A stretch of 64,000 bases of DNA from Sharpea porci (GTDB lineage: Bacteria > Bacillota_I > Bacilli_A > Erysipelotrichales > Coprobacillaceae). The position numbers and the translations under genes were made by a program. The stretch covers positions 1 through 64,000 of the forward strand of contig NZ_VUNM01000008.1 in assembly GCF_009695655.1 (NCBI RefSeq). The letters are read 5' to 3'. The notes beneath the pieces are model-generated. The model worked only from the letters and a program-made list of their open reading frames with translations, was not told the origin of the DNA and made no database searches. This document shows positions 49,210-58,816 of the stretch, piece by piece; position 1 is the stretch's first letter; each line of letters starts with the position of its first letter.

Positions 49210-49332
49210 ATGAAATGGGTTTGTGATGTTTGTGGATTCGTATACGAAGGTGACGAATTACCAGAAGATTATGTATGTCCAGTTTGTGGTGTAGGTGCTG
49301 ATCAATTCTCACCTGTAGAAGACGACGAATAA
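49210..49332 (+). CDS. Rubredoxin-like protein, 40 residues
   Basis: A very short protein consisting only of a rubredoxin-type iron site: [19 protein letters not shown] followed by [12 protein letters not shown], with four Cys ligands at 5, 8, 23 and 26. It lacks the roughly 12 residues that make standard rubredoxins about 52 long, and resembles the rubredoxin module found fused to rubrerythrin or reductases. AGGAGG lies just upstream of ATG 49210, and a promoter and terminator frame it. It is likely an electron carrier in anaerobic oxidative stress defence. Confidence 0.9.
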   Translation: MKWVCDVCGFVYEGDELPEDYVCPVCGVGADQFSPVEDDE

Positions 49333-49341
49333 TAGATTATT

Positions 49342-49372
49342 GAGTACTAGCTCAGGTTAGTGCTCTTTTTTT
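49342..49372 (+). terminator. Terminator after the rubredoxin gene
   Basis: GAGTACTA (49342-49349) pairs with TAGTGCTC (49358-49365), followed by seven T. Confidence 0.85.
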
Positions 49373-49407
49373 GTGCTAAAATAGAGCTATGAAAGAAGGT
49401 TGTATTT

Positions 49408-50292
49408 ATGGAAATTAAGAAAATTGTGATTGCTGGAGCGGGGACAATGGGTTATTCCATGGCTGATATTTTTGCGAAATATGGCTATGATGTTGTCCTC
49501 TATAATCATCGCCAAGAAACACTCGATAAAGCCAAAACAAAGATTGCTGAGGCACAAAGAGAGAAGATTGCCTACACAACAGATATGCAGGCATTTGGTG
49601 ATTGTGACTTGATTGTTGAAAATATTATTGAAGACTTTGATAAGAAATTTGCCTTCTATCAAGAACTCAACAACTATGTCAAAGATAACACAATCATCGC
49701 TACAAATACTTCTGGGTTATCAATCAATAAGCTCTCAGAAGCTGTAAGCCATCCTGAACGCTTTATTGGCTTCCACTGGTTCAATCCACCAACACTTATT
49801 CTTCTTACAGAAATCATCAAGAATGATCATACAAGAGATGATGTCGCTAAGGCTATTTATGATCTTGCCTTATCGATTGATAAGAAGCCAGTTCTTGTCA
49901 ACAAAGATGTCTTAGGCTTTGCCGCCAATCGATTACAATTAGCTGTCGTCAGAGAAGCATTGAGTTTAGTCGATGCAGGAGTTGTATCTAAAGAAGGTAT
50001 TGATGATGTCATGAAGTATGGACTAGGCTTCAGATGGGCTTGCTTAGGTCCACTTGAAACATTGGACTTTGGTGGCCTAGATACGTTCTATCATGTCTCT
50101 AGCTATCTCATGCCAGACTTAGAAGATTCTCATGAAATTCCTAAAGAGCTAGCAGAACATTATGAACGTGGAGAACTGGGCGTAAAGACGAAAAAAGGCT
50201 TCTATGACTATGCGGATGGCAAGGACAAAGCAGCGACAAAAGCTCGTGATGAGAAACTTCAAAAACTCTTTGATGCATTATATAAAGATTAA
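49408..50292 (+). CDS. 3-hydroxyacyl-CoA dehydrogenase family protein
   Basis: A 294-residue NAD-dependent dehydrogenase of the 3-hydroxybutyryl-CoA type. The N-terminal Rossmann motif is GAGTMG (10-15), and the conserved active-site stretch IGFHWFNPPTL contains the catalytic His. The C-terminal helical domain includes the VNKDVLGFAANRLQ region. No thiolase or crotonase is adjacent, so the acyl-CoA substrate is not defined by context. Confidence 0.9.
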   Translation: MEIKKIVIAGAGTMGYSMADIFAKYGYDVVLYNHRQETLDKAKTKIAEAQREKIAYTTDMQAFGDCDLIVENIIEDFDKKFAFYQELNNYVKDNTIIATNTSGLSINKLSEAVSHPERFIGFHWFNPPTLILLTEIIKNDHTRDDVAKAIYDLALSIDKKPVLVNKDVLGFAANRLQLAVVREALSLVDAGVVSKEGIDDVMKYGLGFRWACLGPLETLDFGGLDTFYHVSSYLMPDLEDSHEIPKELAEHYERGELGVKTKKGFYDYADGKDKAATKARDEKLQKLFDALYKD

Positions 50293-50359
50293 ATATTTAG
50301 AATAATACGACACAATTATTCTATATTTATGGTTACAAGAAATAAAAAACAAAAAGTTA

Positions 50360-50388
50360 TTGACACAAGAAAAGAGTTAACGTATTAT
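50360..50388 (+). promoter_or_regulatory. Promoter of the arginine operon
   Basis: A perfect TTGACA (50360-50365), a 17-bp spacer and TATTAT (50383-50388), 6 bp before the T-box leader. Confidence 0.8.
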
Positions 50389-50394
50389 GTAGCC

Positions 50395-50632
50395 AAGTTA
50401 AAAAAAGCTTCGACCAGGAGAGTAGCTTTTAGGAAGTCTTTAGCGAGGTCATACAGAGTGAAAGGTGACTAGATGAACTAAGAGTGAAGCGCACCTGTGA
50501 GTGTTCCTTTGAACTGAGTAGGAGGAAACGTGAACCTGCGTTAAGGGAATGAGTTGGTTCATATATTCATATGAGCAACTAGAGTGGTACCGCGTATATG
50601 ACGTCTCTAGATTTATTCTAGAGGCGTTTTTT
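50395..50632 (+). promoter_or_regulatory. T-box riboswitch leader of argGHCJB
   Basis: The conserved T-box sequence AGAGTGGTACCGCG (50581-50594) is followed by a terminator (ACGTCTCTAGA/TCTAGAGGCGT plus six T, 50601-50632). Stem I has the AGTA motif (50421-50424) and, opposite it, GAAG-CGC-ACC (50486-50495), whose CGC at 50490-50492 would be an arginine specifier codon. Uncharged tRNA-Arg would stabilise the antiterminator and allow transcription of the arginine biosynthesis genes. The T-box call is firm; the specifier is read by analogy. Confidence 0.93.
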
Positions 50633-50649
50633 GATTAGGAGGCAATGAT

Positions 50650-50688
50650 ATGAAAGTCCGACGAAGAGAGTTAAGTTTTGATTCATAA
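50650..50688 (+). CDS. Arg-rich 12-residue leader peptide
   Basis: A tiny ORF, MKVRRRELSFDS, with its own strong ribosome site AGGAGG (50638-50643) lies between the T-box terminator and argG. It contains three consecutive Arg codons (CGA CGA AGA). Leader peptides of this type sense aminoacyl-tRNA supply by ribosome stalling. Here it would add a translational or attenuation layer below the T-box. No obvious second terminator follows, so the mechanism is open. Confidence 0.65.
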   Translation: MKVRRRELSFDS

Positions 50689-50720
50689 AAATAAATTAAG
50701 AAAAGTAGAGGAAAAAGATT

Positions 50721-51935
50721 ATGGAAAAGAAATTTAATAAAGTTGTTTTAGCTTATTCAGGTGGTTTGGATACATCAATTATCATTGCTTGGTTAAAAGA
50801 AAATTATGGTTGTGAAGTTATTGCGGTAGCAGCTGATGTTGGTCAGAAGGATGAACTTGATGGTCTTGAAGACAAAGCACTCAATACAGGTGCTGATAAA
50901 TTCTATTGCTTAGATTTAAAACATGATTTTGTTTATGACTTCATTTTCCCAGCTATTAAAGCCAATGCGAAATATGAAGATAAATACTTGTTGGGGACTT
51001 CTCTCGCAAGACCTATTATCGGCAAGAAGTTAGTAGAGATTGCTAAAAAAGAAGGTGCTGATGCCATCTGTCATGGCTGTACAGGCAAAGGTAATGACCA
51101 GGTAAGATTTGAACTTGCGATTAAAGCATTTGCGCCAGATATGCCAATTATTGCCCCTTGGAGAATCTGGGATATCAAATCAAGAGATGATGAAATTGAT
51201 TATGCGGAAGCAAGAAAAATTCCACTTAAAATCAACAGAGAAACAAACTATTCAAAAGATAAGAACTTATGGCACCTATCTCATGAAGGCTTGGATTTAG
51301 AAAATCCAGCTAATGAACCAAAATATGATGAAATTCTTGAATTAGGCGTTTCTCCAGAAAAAGCACCGGACACACCAACATATGTCACAATTACTTTTGA
51401 AAAGGGTATTCCTGTAGCGTTGAATGGTGAAAAGATGGATGGTGTCGCTTTAATTGAAAAGCTCAATGAAATTGGTGGTGCGAATGGTATTGGTATTATC
51501 GATATGGTTGAAAATAGACTTGTCGGCATGAAGTCTAGAGGTGTCTATGAAACACCAGGTGGTACAATTCTTTATAAAGCTCATGCGGACTTAGAAGAAA
51601 TCACTCTTGATAAATATACACAGCACTTTAAACAGAAAGTCAGTCTTGAATTAGCTGATATTCTCTATAATGGTTATTGGTATTCACCTTTAACAGAAGC
51701 TATTAATGCTTTTGTGGATAAGACACAGGAAAATGTGAATGGTGATGTGAAACTGAAATTGTATAAGGGCAATATTATAGAAGCAGGCATGACTTCACCA
51801 ACAACACTTTATTCAGAACAAACAGCATCATTTGGAGAAGATGATGATTATAATCAGGCTGATTCAGCAGGCTTCATTAATCTTTATGGTTTACCAATTA
51901 AGATGATTGCAAAAGCTAAAGAACATAAGTTATAG
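50721..51935 (+). CDS. argG: Argininosuccinate synthase
   Basis: A 404-residue enzyme joining citrulline and aspartate with ATP. The N-terminal PP-loop is AYSGGLDTS, with further family motifs [14 protein letters not shown] and APWR. It is the first structural gene after the T-box and leader peptide. The RBS is AGAGGAAAAAG. The normal length is about 400. Confidence 0.96.
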   Translation: MEKKFNKVVLAYSGGLDTSIIIAWLKENYGCEVIAVAADVGQKDELDGLEDKALNTGADKFYCLDLKHDFVYDFIFPAIKANAKYEDKYLLGTSLARPIIGKKLVEIAKKEGADAICHGCTGKGNDQVRFELAIKAFAPDMPIIAPWRIWDIKSRDDEIDYAEARKIPLKINRETNYSKDKNLWHLSHEGLDLENPANEPKYDEILELGVSPEKAPDTPTYVTITFEKGIPVALNGEKMDGVALIEKLNEIGGANGIGIIDMVENRLVGMKSRGVYETPGGTILYKAHADLEEITLDKYTQHFKQKVSLELADILYNGYWYSPLTEAINAFVDKTQENVNGDVKLKLYKGNIIEAGMTSPTTLYSEQTASFGEDDDYNQADSAGFINLYGLPIKMIAKAKEHKL

Positions 51936-51947
51936 GAGGAAAGCATT

Positions 51948-53327
51948 ATGGCATTATGGGCAGGAAGATTTAGTAAAGAAATAGCAGAAGACGTGAATGC
52001 GTTTAATTCATCAATATCATTTGATTGCCGTATGTATCGCCAAGATATCAAAGGCTCTCTTGCCCATAGCAAGATGCTTTATAAACAGGGGATTATTGAT
52101 GAACAAGCTTATACAGAGATCCAACAAGGTCTCAAAGAAATCTTAAAGGATATAGAAGATGGCAAATTACTCTTTGATCCTAATGCTGAAGATATTCATA
52201 TGTTTATCGAAGCAGAACTGACAAAGAAATATCCAGTTTCAGGCAAGAAGCTTCATACAGGCCGTTCAAGAAATGACCAGGTTGCATTAGACTTAAGACT
52301 CTATGTGCATGATGAAATCAAGGAAGTGAAAGAACTTCTTCACCATCTCATCACTACACTTACAAACATTGCCTCAAAGCATACAGAAACAATTATGCCA
52401 GGCTATACACATATGCAAAGAGCTCAGCCCATTACCTTTGCCCATCACTTGATGGCCTACGCAGAGATGTTTTTAAGAGACATGGATCGTCTCAACGATA
52501 TTGATGAACGTACCAATGTCTCACCACTTGGTTGTGGTGCTCTTGCGACAACGACATATCCATTAGATCGTCAGTTTGTGGCAGAAGAACTTGGGATGAA
52601 TGATATTATGTATAATTCACTTGATGGGGTAAGTGATCGTGATTATGCGATTGAGTTCATCAATGCTTTATCTCTTATCATGATGCATATGTCAAGATTC
52701 TCAGAAGAAATCATTCTTTGGTGTAGCTGGGAATTTAAGTTCATCGATCTTGATGACGCCTATGCGACAGGTTCATCCATCATGCCTCAAAAGAAGAATC
52801 CAGATATTGCTGAACTTGTCAGAGGTAAGAGTGCAAGAGTCATCAACAGTGTCACTACACTTCTTACAGTCATGAAAGGCATTCCGCTTGCTTATAATAA
52901 GGATATGCAGGAAGACAAAGAAACACTCTTTGATGCCTTGGATCAAGTGAAGCTTTGTTTGCCAGTCTTTGATGAAATGTTGGCAACCATGACAGTACAT
53001 AAAGAGAAAATGAGAGAAGCTGCAGCTAAGGGCTTTATCAATGCGACAGACTGTGCAGACTATCTGACTAAGAAAGGCATGGCCTTTAGAGATGCCTACA
53101 AGATAACAGGAAAACTCGTTGCTTACTGTATTGAGAATAATGAAACACTAGAATCATTGCAGCTCTCTGAATTCAAACAGTTCACGGATATGTTTGAAGG
53201 TGATATCTACAACGCTATTAGCTTAGAGACATGTGTCAAGAATAGAGCGGTTGTTGGTGGACCAAGTCCAGATATCGAAAAAACAAATATCGTAAGAGTC
53301 ATTAAGAAAGCTGGTGCATTACTATGA
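51948..53327 (+). CDS. argH: Argininosuccinate lyase
   Basis: A 459-residue fumarase-superfamily enzyme releasing arginine and fumarate. The signature SSIMPQKKNPD is present, as are the HTGRSRNDQVALDLRL and GYTHMQRAQP motifs. TAGGAGG precedes ATG 51948. It overlaps argC by 4 bp (ATGA). Confidence 0.96.
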   Translation: MALWAGRFSKEIAEDVNAFNSSISFDCRMYRQDIKGSLAHSKMLYKQGIIDEQAYTEIQQGLKEILKDIEDGKLLFDPNAEDIHMFIEAELTKKYPVSGKKLHTGRSRNDQVALDLRLYVHDEIKEVKELLHHLITTLTNIASKHTETIMPGYTHMQRAQPITFAHHLMAYAEMFLRDMDRLNDIDERTNVSPLGCGALATTTYPLDRQFVAEELGMNDIMYNSLDGVSDRDYAIEFINALSLIMMHMSRFSEEIILWCSWEFKFIDLDDAYATGSSIMPQKKNPDIAELVRGKSARVINSVTTLLTVMKGIPLAYNKDMQEDKETLFDALDQVKLCLPVFDEMLATMTVHKEKMREAAAKGFINATDCADYLTKKGMAFRDAYKITGKLVAYCIENNETLESLQLSEFKQFTDMFEGDIYNAISLETCVKNRAVVGGPSPDIEKTNIVRVIKKAGALL

Positions 53328-54361
53328 TTAAAGCGGGTATTATTGGAGCGAGTGGTTATGCGGGAAGTGAAGCGTTGAGATTCTTGTTGAATCATCCGGA
53401 TGTGGAAGTTGTGGGTGTAAGTGCACATTCTGATGCCAACAAGACCGTTTCAGAACTCTATCCTTCTTTTTACCAAATATGCGATGTTCCTTTTGTCGAA
53501 GATGAGGATGAAGTGATACAGAAGTCAGATGTCATCTTTGCAGGCTTACCAGCGGGCATCAGTGAAGCCTTTGCCCAGAAAGCACTTGATCTAAATAAGA
53601 AATTTATTGATTTAGGTGCAGATTTTAGATTGGATAACCCCGACGACTATGCTTTTTGGTATGGCAAGAAGTACGAAAATAGTGCTCTTCACCAAAAACA
53701 AGTTTATGGCTTATCAGAAACACATCGTGAAGAAATCAAACATGCTTGTTTAATTGGTAATCCAGGATGCTATCCTACAAGTGTACAGCTTGGTCTTTAT
53801 CCCATTATGCTTCAACATCTCTATGCCAATAAACATATCATTGTCAATTCAGCATCAGGCGTAACAGGAGCAGGTAAGAAGCTTACGGAAGATACGCATT
53901 TCACCAAGACCAATGAATCCTTCCATCCCTATAAGGCTGGCAATCACCGTCATACACCTGAAATAGAACAGGAACTTTCAAAGATGAGTGGTGAAGCTAT
54001 GCGCATTACTTTTGTCCCACATCTATTACCGGTCAATAGAGGTATTGTTTCAACAATGTATATTGATCTTAAAGAAGATGTGAAACTCGAAGATATTTAT
54101 AAGCTCTACCAAAATATATATCAAGATGAACAGTTTGTACGTATCTTACCGTTAGGTAAACAAGCTGATCTTAAGTTTGTCACTTATACAAACTATTGTG
54201 ATATTTCATTACATATGGATGAAAGAAATCATACACTTATTGTCGTTTCAACAATCGATAATATGGTCAAAGGAACAGCAGGCCAAGCGATTCAGAATAT
54301 GAATTTAATGTTTGGCTTAAAAGAAAATACAGGACTGAATTATGTCGGCCCTTCTTTCTAG
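53324..54361 (+). CDS. argC: N-acetyl-gamma-glutamyl-phosphate reductase
   Basis: A 345-residue NADPH-dependent reductase of N-acetylglutamyl phosphate. Rossmann motif GASGYAGSE at the N-terminus and catalytic Cys in IGNPGCYPTS. It belongs to the roughly 345-residue type 1 group. Confidence 0.96.
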   Translation: MIKAGIIGASGYAGSEALRFLLNHPDVEVVGVSAHSDANKTVSELYPSFYQICDVPFVEDEDEVIQKSDVIFAGLPAGISEAFAQKALDLNKKFIDLGADFRLDNPDDYAFWYGKKYENSALHQKQVYGLSETHREEIKHACLIGNPGCYPTSVQLGLYPIMLQHLYANKHIIVNSASGVTGAGKKLTEDTHFTKTNESFHPYKAGNHRHTPEIEQELSKMSGEAMRITFVPHLLPVNRGIVSTMYIDLKEDVKLEDIYKLYQNIYQDEQFVRILPLGKQADLKFVTYTNYCDISLHMDERNHTLIVVSTIDNMVKGTAGQAIQNMNLMFGLKENTGLNYVGPSF

Positions 54362-54374
54362 GGGGAAATAAGAA

Positions 54375-55589
54375 ATGAGAGATATAACTGGTGGTGTTTG
54401 TGCACCTGAAGGATTTGTAGCCAATGGCATACATGCGGGGATGAGAAAAAATAAAGCGAAGAAAGACTTAGCTTTGATTTATTCAAAAGAGCCATGTATT
54501 GCAGCTGCAACCTATACACAGAATAAGGTAAAAGGTGCACCATTAATTGTCACCAAGAAACATTTAAAAGATGGTATTGCCCAGGCTATTATTTGTAATA
54601 GTGGAAATGCGAATACATGTAATAGTAATGGCGTAGAACTTGCGACAGAGACATCAGAACTCGTTGCTAAGGAACTTGGCATTAAAGAAGAAGATGTCAT
54701 TGTGGCATCGACAGGTGTCATTGGCCAGCCAATGGTCATTGATCCCTTTAAAGAACATATGCATGAACTTGTGGCAGGCTTAAAGAAGGATGGCTCTGAT
54801 GATGCAGTGCATGGCATTATGACAACGGATACACAGCCTAAAGAATATGCGGTAGAATTCGTAATTGATGGCCAGATTGCCCATATTGGCGCGATTGCGA
54901 AGGGCAGTGGGATGATTCATCCCAACATGGCTACAATGTTGGCATTTGTGACGAGTGATGTTGATATTTCCAAGGAAATGTTGGACATTATGATACATGA
55001 AGTTGTCAACGATACATTTAATATGGTCTCTGTGGATGGTGATACATCCACAAATGATATGCTTTGTGTGATGTGTAATGGTCTTGCAGGTAATAAGAAA
55101 ATTGTCTTTAAAGACCATGATTATCAGGTTATGGAAGATGCGCTTTTCTATATCTGTGAACAACTCTCAAGAGGTATTGCGAAAGATGGAGAAGGTGCGA
55201 CAAAGCTGTTGACATGCAAGGTTTCCCATGCCAAGTCTGTCTGGAATGCGAAAGCTGTCGCTAAGAGCGTCATTACTTCTTCACTCTTTAAAGCTGCAAT
55301 GTTTGGCAAGGATGCTAACTGGGGGCGTATTCTTTGTGCGATTGGCTATGCACCAGCAGATGTTGATGTGAACAAGGTTGATGTTCATCTACAATCAACA
55401 GTAGGGGATCTCTATGTTTGTCATAATGGTATGGGTGTAGAATTTGATGAAGAATTTGCGACAAAAGTATTAAGTGAAGATGAAATCATTATCGCAATTG
55501 ATCTCAATGATGGTGACTATTCAGCTACAGCATGGGGCTGTGATCTCACATATGACTATGTCAAAATTAATGGTGACTATCGAACATAG
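54375..55589 (+). CDS. argJ: Bifunctional ornithine acetyltransferase/N-acetylglutamate synthase
   Basis: A 404-residue self-cleaving enzyme that recycles the acetyl group in arginine synthesis. The autocleavage and nucleophile Thr lies in HPNMATMLAFVTSD (Ala-Thr junction). Because ArgJ recycles acetyl, no separate argA or argE is needed here. GGGGGAA precedes ATG 54375. Confidence 0.95.
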   Translation: MRDITGGVCAPEGFVANGIHAGMRKNKAKKDLALIYSKEPCIAAATYTQNKVKGAPLIVTKKHLKDGIAQAIICNSGNANTCNSNGVELATETSELVAKELGIKEEDVIVASTGVIGQPMVIDPFKEHMHELVAGLKKDGSDDAVHGIMTTDTQPKEYAVEFVIDGQIAHIGAIAKGSGMIHPNMATMLAFVTSDVDISKEMLDIMIHEVVNDTFNMVSVDGDTSTNDMLCVMCNGLAGNKKIVFKDHDYQVMEDALFYICEQLSRGIAKDGEGATKLLTCKVSHAKSVWNAKAVAKSVITSSLFKAAMFGKDANWGRILCAIGYAPADVDVNKVDVHLQSTVGDLYVCHNGMGVEFDEEFATKVLSEDEIIIAIDLNDGDYSATAWGCDLTYDYVKINGDYRT

Positions 55590-55601
55590 GAGGAAAAGAA
55601 A

Positions 55602-56459
55602 ATGGCTACGAATGCAATATTAAAAGCTCAGATTCTTTCAACAGCCATTCCTTATCTCCAAGAATATCGTGGTAAGATTGTTGTGGTGAAATATGGCGGT
55701 AATGCGATGATTGATGAAGATCTTATCAACAATGTCATTGATGATGTTTGTCTGATGAATCTTGTAGGCATTAAAGTCGTACTTGTGCATGGAGGTGGTC
55801 CTGAAATCTCCCATGCCTTAAAACGCGCCCATATTGAATCCAAATTCATCAACGGTCTTAGATATACTGATGCTGATACAATTGATATTGTTCAGGAAGT
55901 ATTAGCAGGCAAAGTAAATAAGAATCTTGTCAAAAGAATACAAGCCAAAGCCAATAAAGCTGTTGGACTTTCGGGAATTGATAATATGCTTCTTGAAGCT
56001 CAGCCAGTTAGCGAGGAACTAGGTTATGTAGGAGAAATTACAGCTGTGCATAGTGAGTTAGTAGAAGCTTTGTTGGAGAAAGGATATATTCCTGTTATCG
56101 CAAGTGTCGGAATGGATGCAAATGGTAATTCCTATAATATTAATGCCGATACGGCAGCAGCTGCCATTGCCGCTAAGCTTAATGCTGAGAACTTGCTTGT
56201 CGTATCAGATATTCCTGGTTTGTTGGAGGATAAAGATGATGAATCTTCCCTTATTTCAGAAGTCACAATCAGTGATGTCGATCAGCTTGAAAAAGCTGGC
56301 GTGATTGCTGGTGGTATGATTCCAAAGGTAGAATGTATTGTCAATGCGCTTAAGAGCGGTGTGAAGAAGGCTGTTATTATTGATGGACGTTTACCTCATT
56401 CTATTCTGATTGAGATTTTTTCTGATGAAGGTTATGGCACATTATTTAAAAGGGGATAA
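55602..56459 (+). CDS. argB: Acetylglutamate kinase
   Basis: A 285-residue amino-acid kinase phosphorylating N-acetylglutamate. Motifs VKYGGNAM, VHGGGPEIS and GGMIPKVE are present. It is the last gene of the operon; argD and argF are not in the window. TAGGAGG precedes ATG 55602, and a terminator overlaps its stop. Confidence 0.96.
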   Translation: MATNAILKAQILSTAIPYLQEYRGKIVVVKYGGNAMIDEDLINNVIDDVCLMNLVGIKVVLVHGGGPEISHALKRAHIESKFINGLRYTDADTIDIVQEVLAGKVNKNLVKRIQAKANKAVGLSGIDNMLLEAQPVSEELGYVGEITAVHSELVEALLEKGYIPVIASVGMDANGNSYNINADTAAAAIAAKLNAENLLVVSDIPGLLEDKDDESSLISEVTISDVDQLEKAGVIAGGMIPKVECIVNALKSGVKKAVIIDGRLPHSILIEIFSDEGYGTLFKRG

Positions 56460-56470
56460 CCCCTTTTTTG
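56447..56470 (+). terminator. Terminator of the arginine operon
   Basis: AAAAGGGG-ATAA-CCCCTTTTTT, a perfect stem with a T-run. Confidence 0.92.
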
Positions 56471-56533
56471 TCTCTATGTATAAAAAATGTTGTCATTTTC
56501 ATAGAAATTACGTGATAACACTTTTTTCATATA

Positions 56534-56561
56534 TTGAAATTTACATTGATATCGTTATAAT
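56534..56561 (+). promoter_or_regulatory. Promoter of the DJ-1 family gene
   Basis: TTGAAA (56534-56539), a 16-bp spacer and TATAAT (56556-56561). Confidence 0.65.
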
Positions 56562-56584
56562 AGAGAAAAAAGGGTGATGATGAG

Positions 56585-57139
56585 ATGAAAAATGCAGCGA
56601 TATTATTAGCGGATGGTTTTGAAGAAATAGAATGCTTGGGTACTGTTGATATCTTAAGAAGAGCTGGTATTCAGGTTGATATGATATCGATGAATGAAGA
56701 ACTTGTTGTTGTGAGTGCAAGAAATATCATGGTGCGTGCTGATAAGAATTTCAATCAGATGGCTTCATATGACATGATTATTCTACCTGGTGGTGCAGGA
56801 GCATGGAAGCTAAGAGATGATGATCGTGTGATTGCTTTATTGAAGGATTATGATCATGATGAAAAATATATTTCGGCTATTTGTGCAGCACCAATGGCTT
56901 TAGGAGCAGCAGGTATTGTTGAAGGAAAAACGGTGACAAGTTATCCTGGTGAAGAGATTGAAAGCTATTTGAATAATACGCATTATGTTGAAGATGAAGT
57001 TGTCACTGATGGCCATATTACGACATCACGTGGTCCAGCAACAACATTTGCCTTTGCCTATCGTCTTGTCGACTTGCTTGGTGGCGATAGTGAAGCACTT
57101 AAGGAAGGCATGCTTTATAATAAATATTTAAAAAAATAA
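56585..57139 (+). CDS. DJ-1/PfpI family protein
   Basis: A 184-residue glutamine-amidotransferase-like protein of the DJ-1 (YajL/ThiJ) branch. The reactive Cys100 sits in the nucleophile elbow SAICAAPMAL, and the acidic cluster DGFEEIE near the N-terminus supplies the partner Glu. Bacterial DJ-1 proteins are linked to protection from oxidative or carbonyl stress. GGTGATGATG precedes ATG 56585. Monocistronic. Confidence 0.9.
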   Translation: MKNAAILLADGFEEIECLGTVDILRRAGIQVDMISMNEELVVVSARNIMVRADKNFNQMASYDMIILPGGAGAWKLRDDDRVIALLKDYDHDEKYISAICAAPMALGAAGIVEGKTVTSYPGEEIESYLNNTHYVEDEVVTDGHITTSRGPATTFAFAYRLVDLLGGDSEALKEGMLYNKYLKK

Positions 57140-57170
57140 GGAGAAGATATAAAATCTTCTCCTTTAAAAT
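57139..57170 (+). terminator. Terminator after the DJ-1 gene
   Basis: AGGAGAAGAT-ATAAA-ATCTTCTCCT followed by TTAAAAT; it overlaps the stop codon. Confidence 0.8.
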
Positions 57171-57212
57171 ATACAAAATAAAAAACCTCTCATAAGAGAG
57201 GTCATTGTCCAA

Positions 57213-57288
57213 TGGTGACGGATACGGGATTCGAACCCGTGAATGCATGCGTGAAAGGCATGTGAGTTAACCGTTTCTCCAATCCGCC
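57213..57288 (-). tRNA. tRNA-Glu(TTC)
   Basis: On the minus strand GGCGGAT pairs with ATCCGTC, with encoded CCA. The anticodon arm CATGC-CTTTCAC-GCATG gives TTC. It is 76 nt. Confidence 0.95.
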
Positions 57289-57294
57289 ACTAGA

Positions 57295-57371
57295 TGGCGC
57301 CTCAAGTAGGACTCGAACCTACGACCCCCTGATTAACAGTCAGATGCTCTAACCAACTGAGCTATTGAGGC
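57295..57371 (-). tRNA. tRNA-Asn(GTT)
   Basis: On the minus strand GCCTCAA pairs with TTGAGGC, with encoded CCA. The anticodon loop CTGTTAA gives GTT. It is 77 nt, 6 bp upstream of tRNA-Glu in the same transcript. Confidence 0.95.
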
Positions 57372-57540
57372 ATGTCCCCTTGGACCTCACATAATATAAC
57401 ATGGATCAATATCCTTGTCTATAAAAAAGTGAAAAAGTTTATGCAAAAGTTTCAAAGCAAAATGACAAAGAGATCCGAGGAGGATCTCTTTGCCCAAGGG
57501 TAAATATTGATAAAATACAACGAGGTAAGAAAAGACAAAA

Positions 57541-58788
57541 CTATTTTGTGATAAATTCTGGATAAGCCTGTGATCCATGTTCACCAATATCAAGACCGCC
57601 AAGTTCTTCTTGAGCACTCGCACGTAAGCCCATAGTCTTAGCAATGACCTTGAACATTATGAAGCTTGTAATACCAACCCATAGCACAACAGCAGTAATA
57701 CCTAATAACTGAATACCAAGCTGTTTAAAACCACCACCATAGAATAAACCAGTTACTGCTGAAGTCACCGGTGTTTTTGTGGCAAATAGCCCAACAGCAA
57801 TTGTTCCCCAGATGCCATTGAGGCAATGCACACCAACAGCACCGACAGGATCATCAATATGGAATTTCTTATCCAATAATTCAATACCAAAAACAACCAA
57901 TACACCTGACACAGCACCAACAATTATAGATCCATAATAATCAATCACATGACAACCAGCTGTAATAGCCACCAAACCAGCTAAAGTACCATTTAATGTC
58001 ATAGAAATATCCGGTTTACCATAACGATACCAAGTGACAAACATTGTCACAATTGTAGCTGTGCAGGCAGCTAAATTTGTCGTCAAGGCAGTATGACCAA
58101 CATAGGTTGCAGCTTCTAAAGAAGAACCAGGGTTGAATCCAAACCAGCAGAACCACAGAACAAAGACACCTAAAGCACCTAAAGGAATATTATGACCAGG
58201 GATGGCATTGGAAGAGCCATCCTTATTATATTTACCAATACGTGGGCCTAAGGCAATAGCACCCATTAAAGCAGCAACACCACCAACAGTGTGAACAGCA
58301 GCACTACCCGCATAATCCACAAAGCCTAACTTTGCGAGCCAGCCACCACCCCAGATCCAATGACCGGAAACAGGATAGATGCAAAGAGAAATAATCAATG
58401 TATAAAGTAAGTAAGCTTTGAATTTTGTGCGTTCAGCCATCGCTCCTGATACAATCGTTGCCGCTGTTGCACAGAAGACTGTCTGGAAAAAGAGATAGAC
58501 AGTTGGTGATAAATCTTTAAAAGCTTGTAAGTTCAAGCCTGTTGGATTGATGAATCCGCTTGTTCCTATAATCCCCCCGGCATCATTACCAAACATCAAT
58601 CCAAATCCTAAGACAAAGAAAGCAATAGAACCAATACAGAAGTCCATTAAGTTCTTCATGAGAACATTGTTGGCATTTTTGCTTCGCGTAAAGCCTGTTT
58701 CAAGAATAGCAAACCCTGCCTGCATGAACATGACCAAGCAGCTTGCTACAAACACCCATACGATGTTGATTAATCTTATTGTGTCCAT
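57541..58788 (-). CDS. amt: Ammonium transporter
   Basis: A 415-residue Amt/Mep channel with 11 TM helices. Family signatures include FMQAGFAILETGFTRSKN and the GGVAALMGAI and HCLNGIWGTIAVG stretches with pore histidines. It conducts ammonia or ammonium across the membrane. It is co-transcribed with the PII gene 28 bp upstream (minus strand), the usual partner that plugs it. ATG 58788 is preferred, with GGGGGG upstream; TTG 58803 would include the RBS. Confidence 0.96.
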   Translation of the reverse strand: MDTIRLINIVWVFVASCLVMFMQAGFAILETGFTRSKNANNVLMKNLMDFCIGSIAFFVLGFGLMFGNDAGGIIGTSGFINPTGLNLQAFKDLSPTVYLFFQTVFCATAATIVSGAMAERTKFKAYLLYTLIISLCIYPVSGHWIWGGGWLAKLGFVDYAGSAAVHTVGGVAALMGAIALGPRIGKYNKDGSSNAIPGHNIPLGALGVFVLWFCWFGFNPGSSLEAATYVGHTALTTNLAACTATIVTMFVTWYRYGKPDISMTLNGTLAGLVAITAGCHVIDYYGSIIVGAVSGVLVVFGIELLDKKFHIDDPVGAVGVHCLNGIWGTIAVGLFATKTPVTSAVTGLFYGGGFKQLGIQLLGITAVVLWVGITSFIMFKVIAKTMGLRASAQEELGGLDIGEHGSQAYPEFITK

Positions 58789-58816
58789 ATGTATTCCCCC
58801 CAATTCATATCAAACC

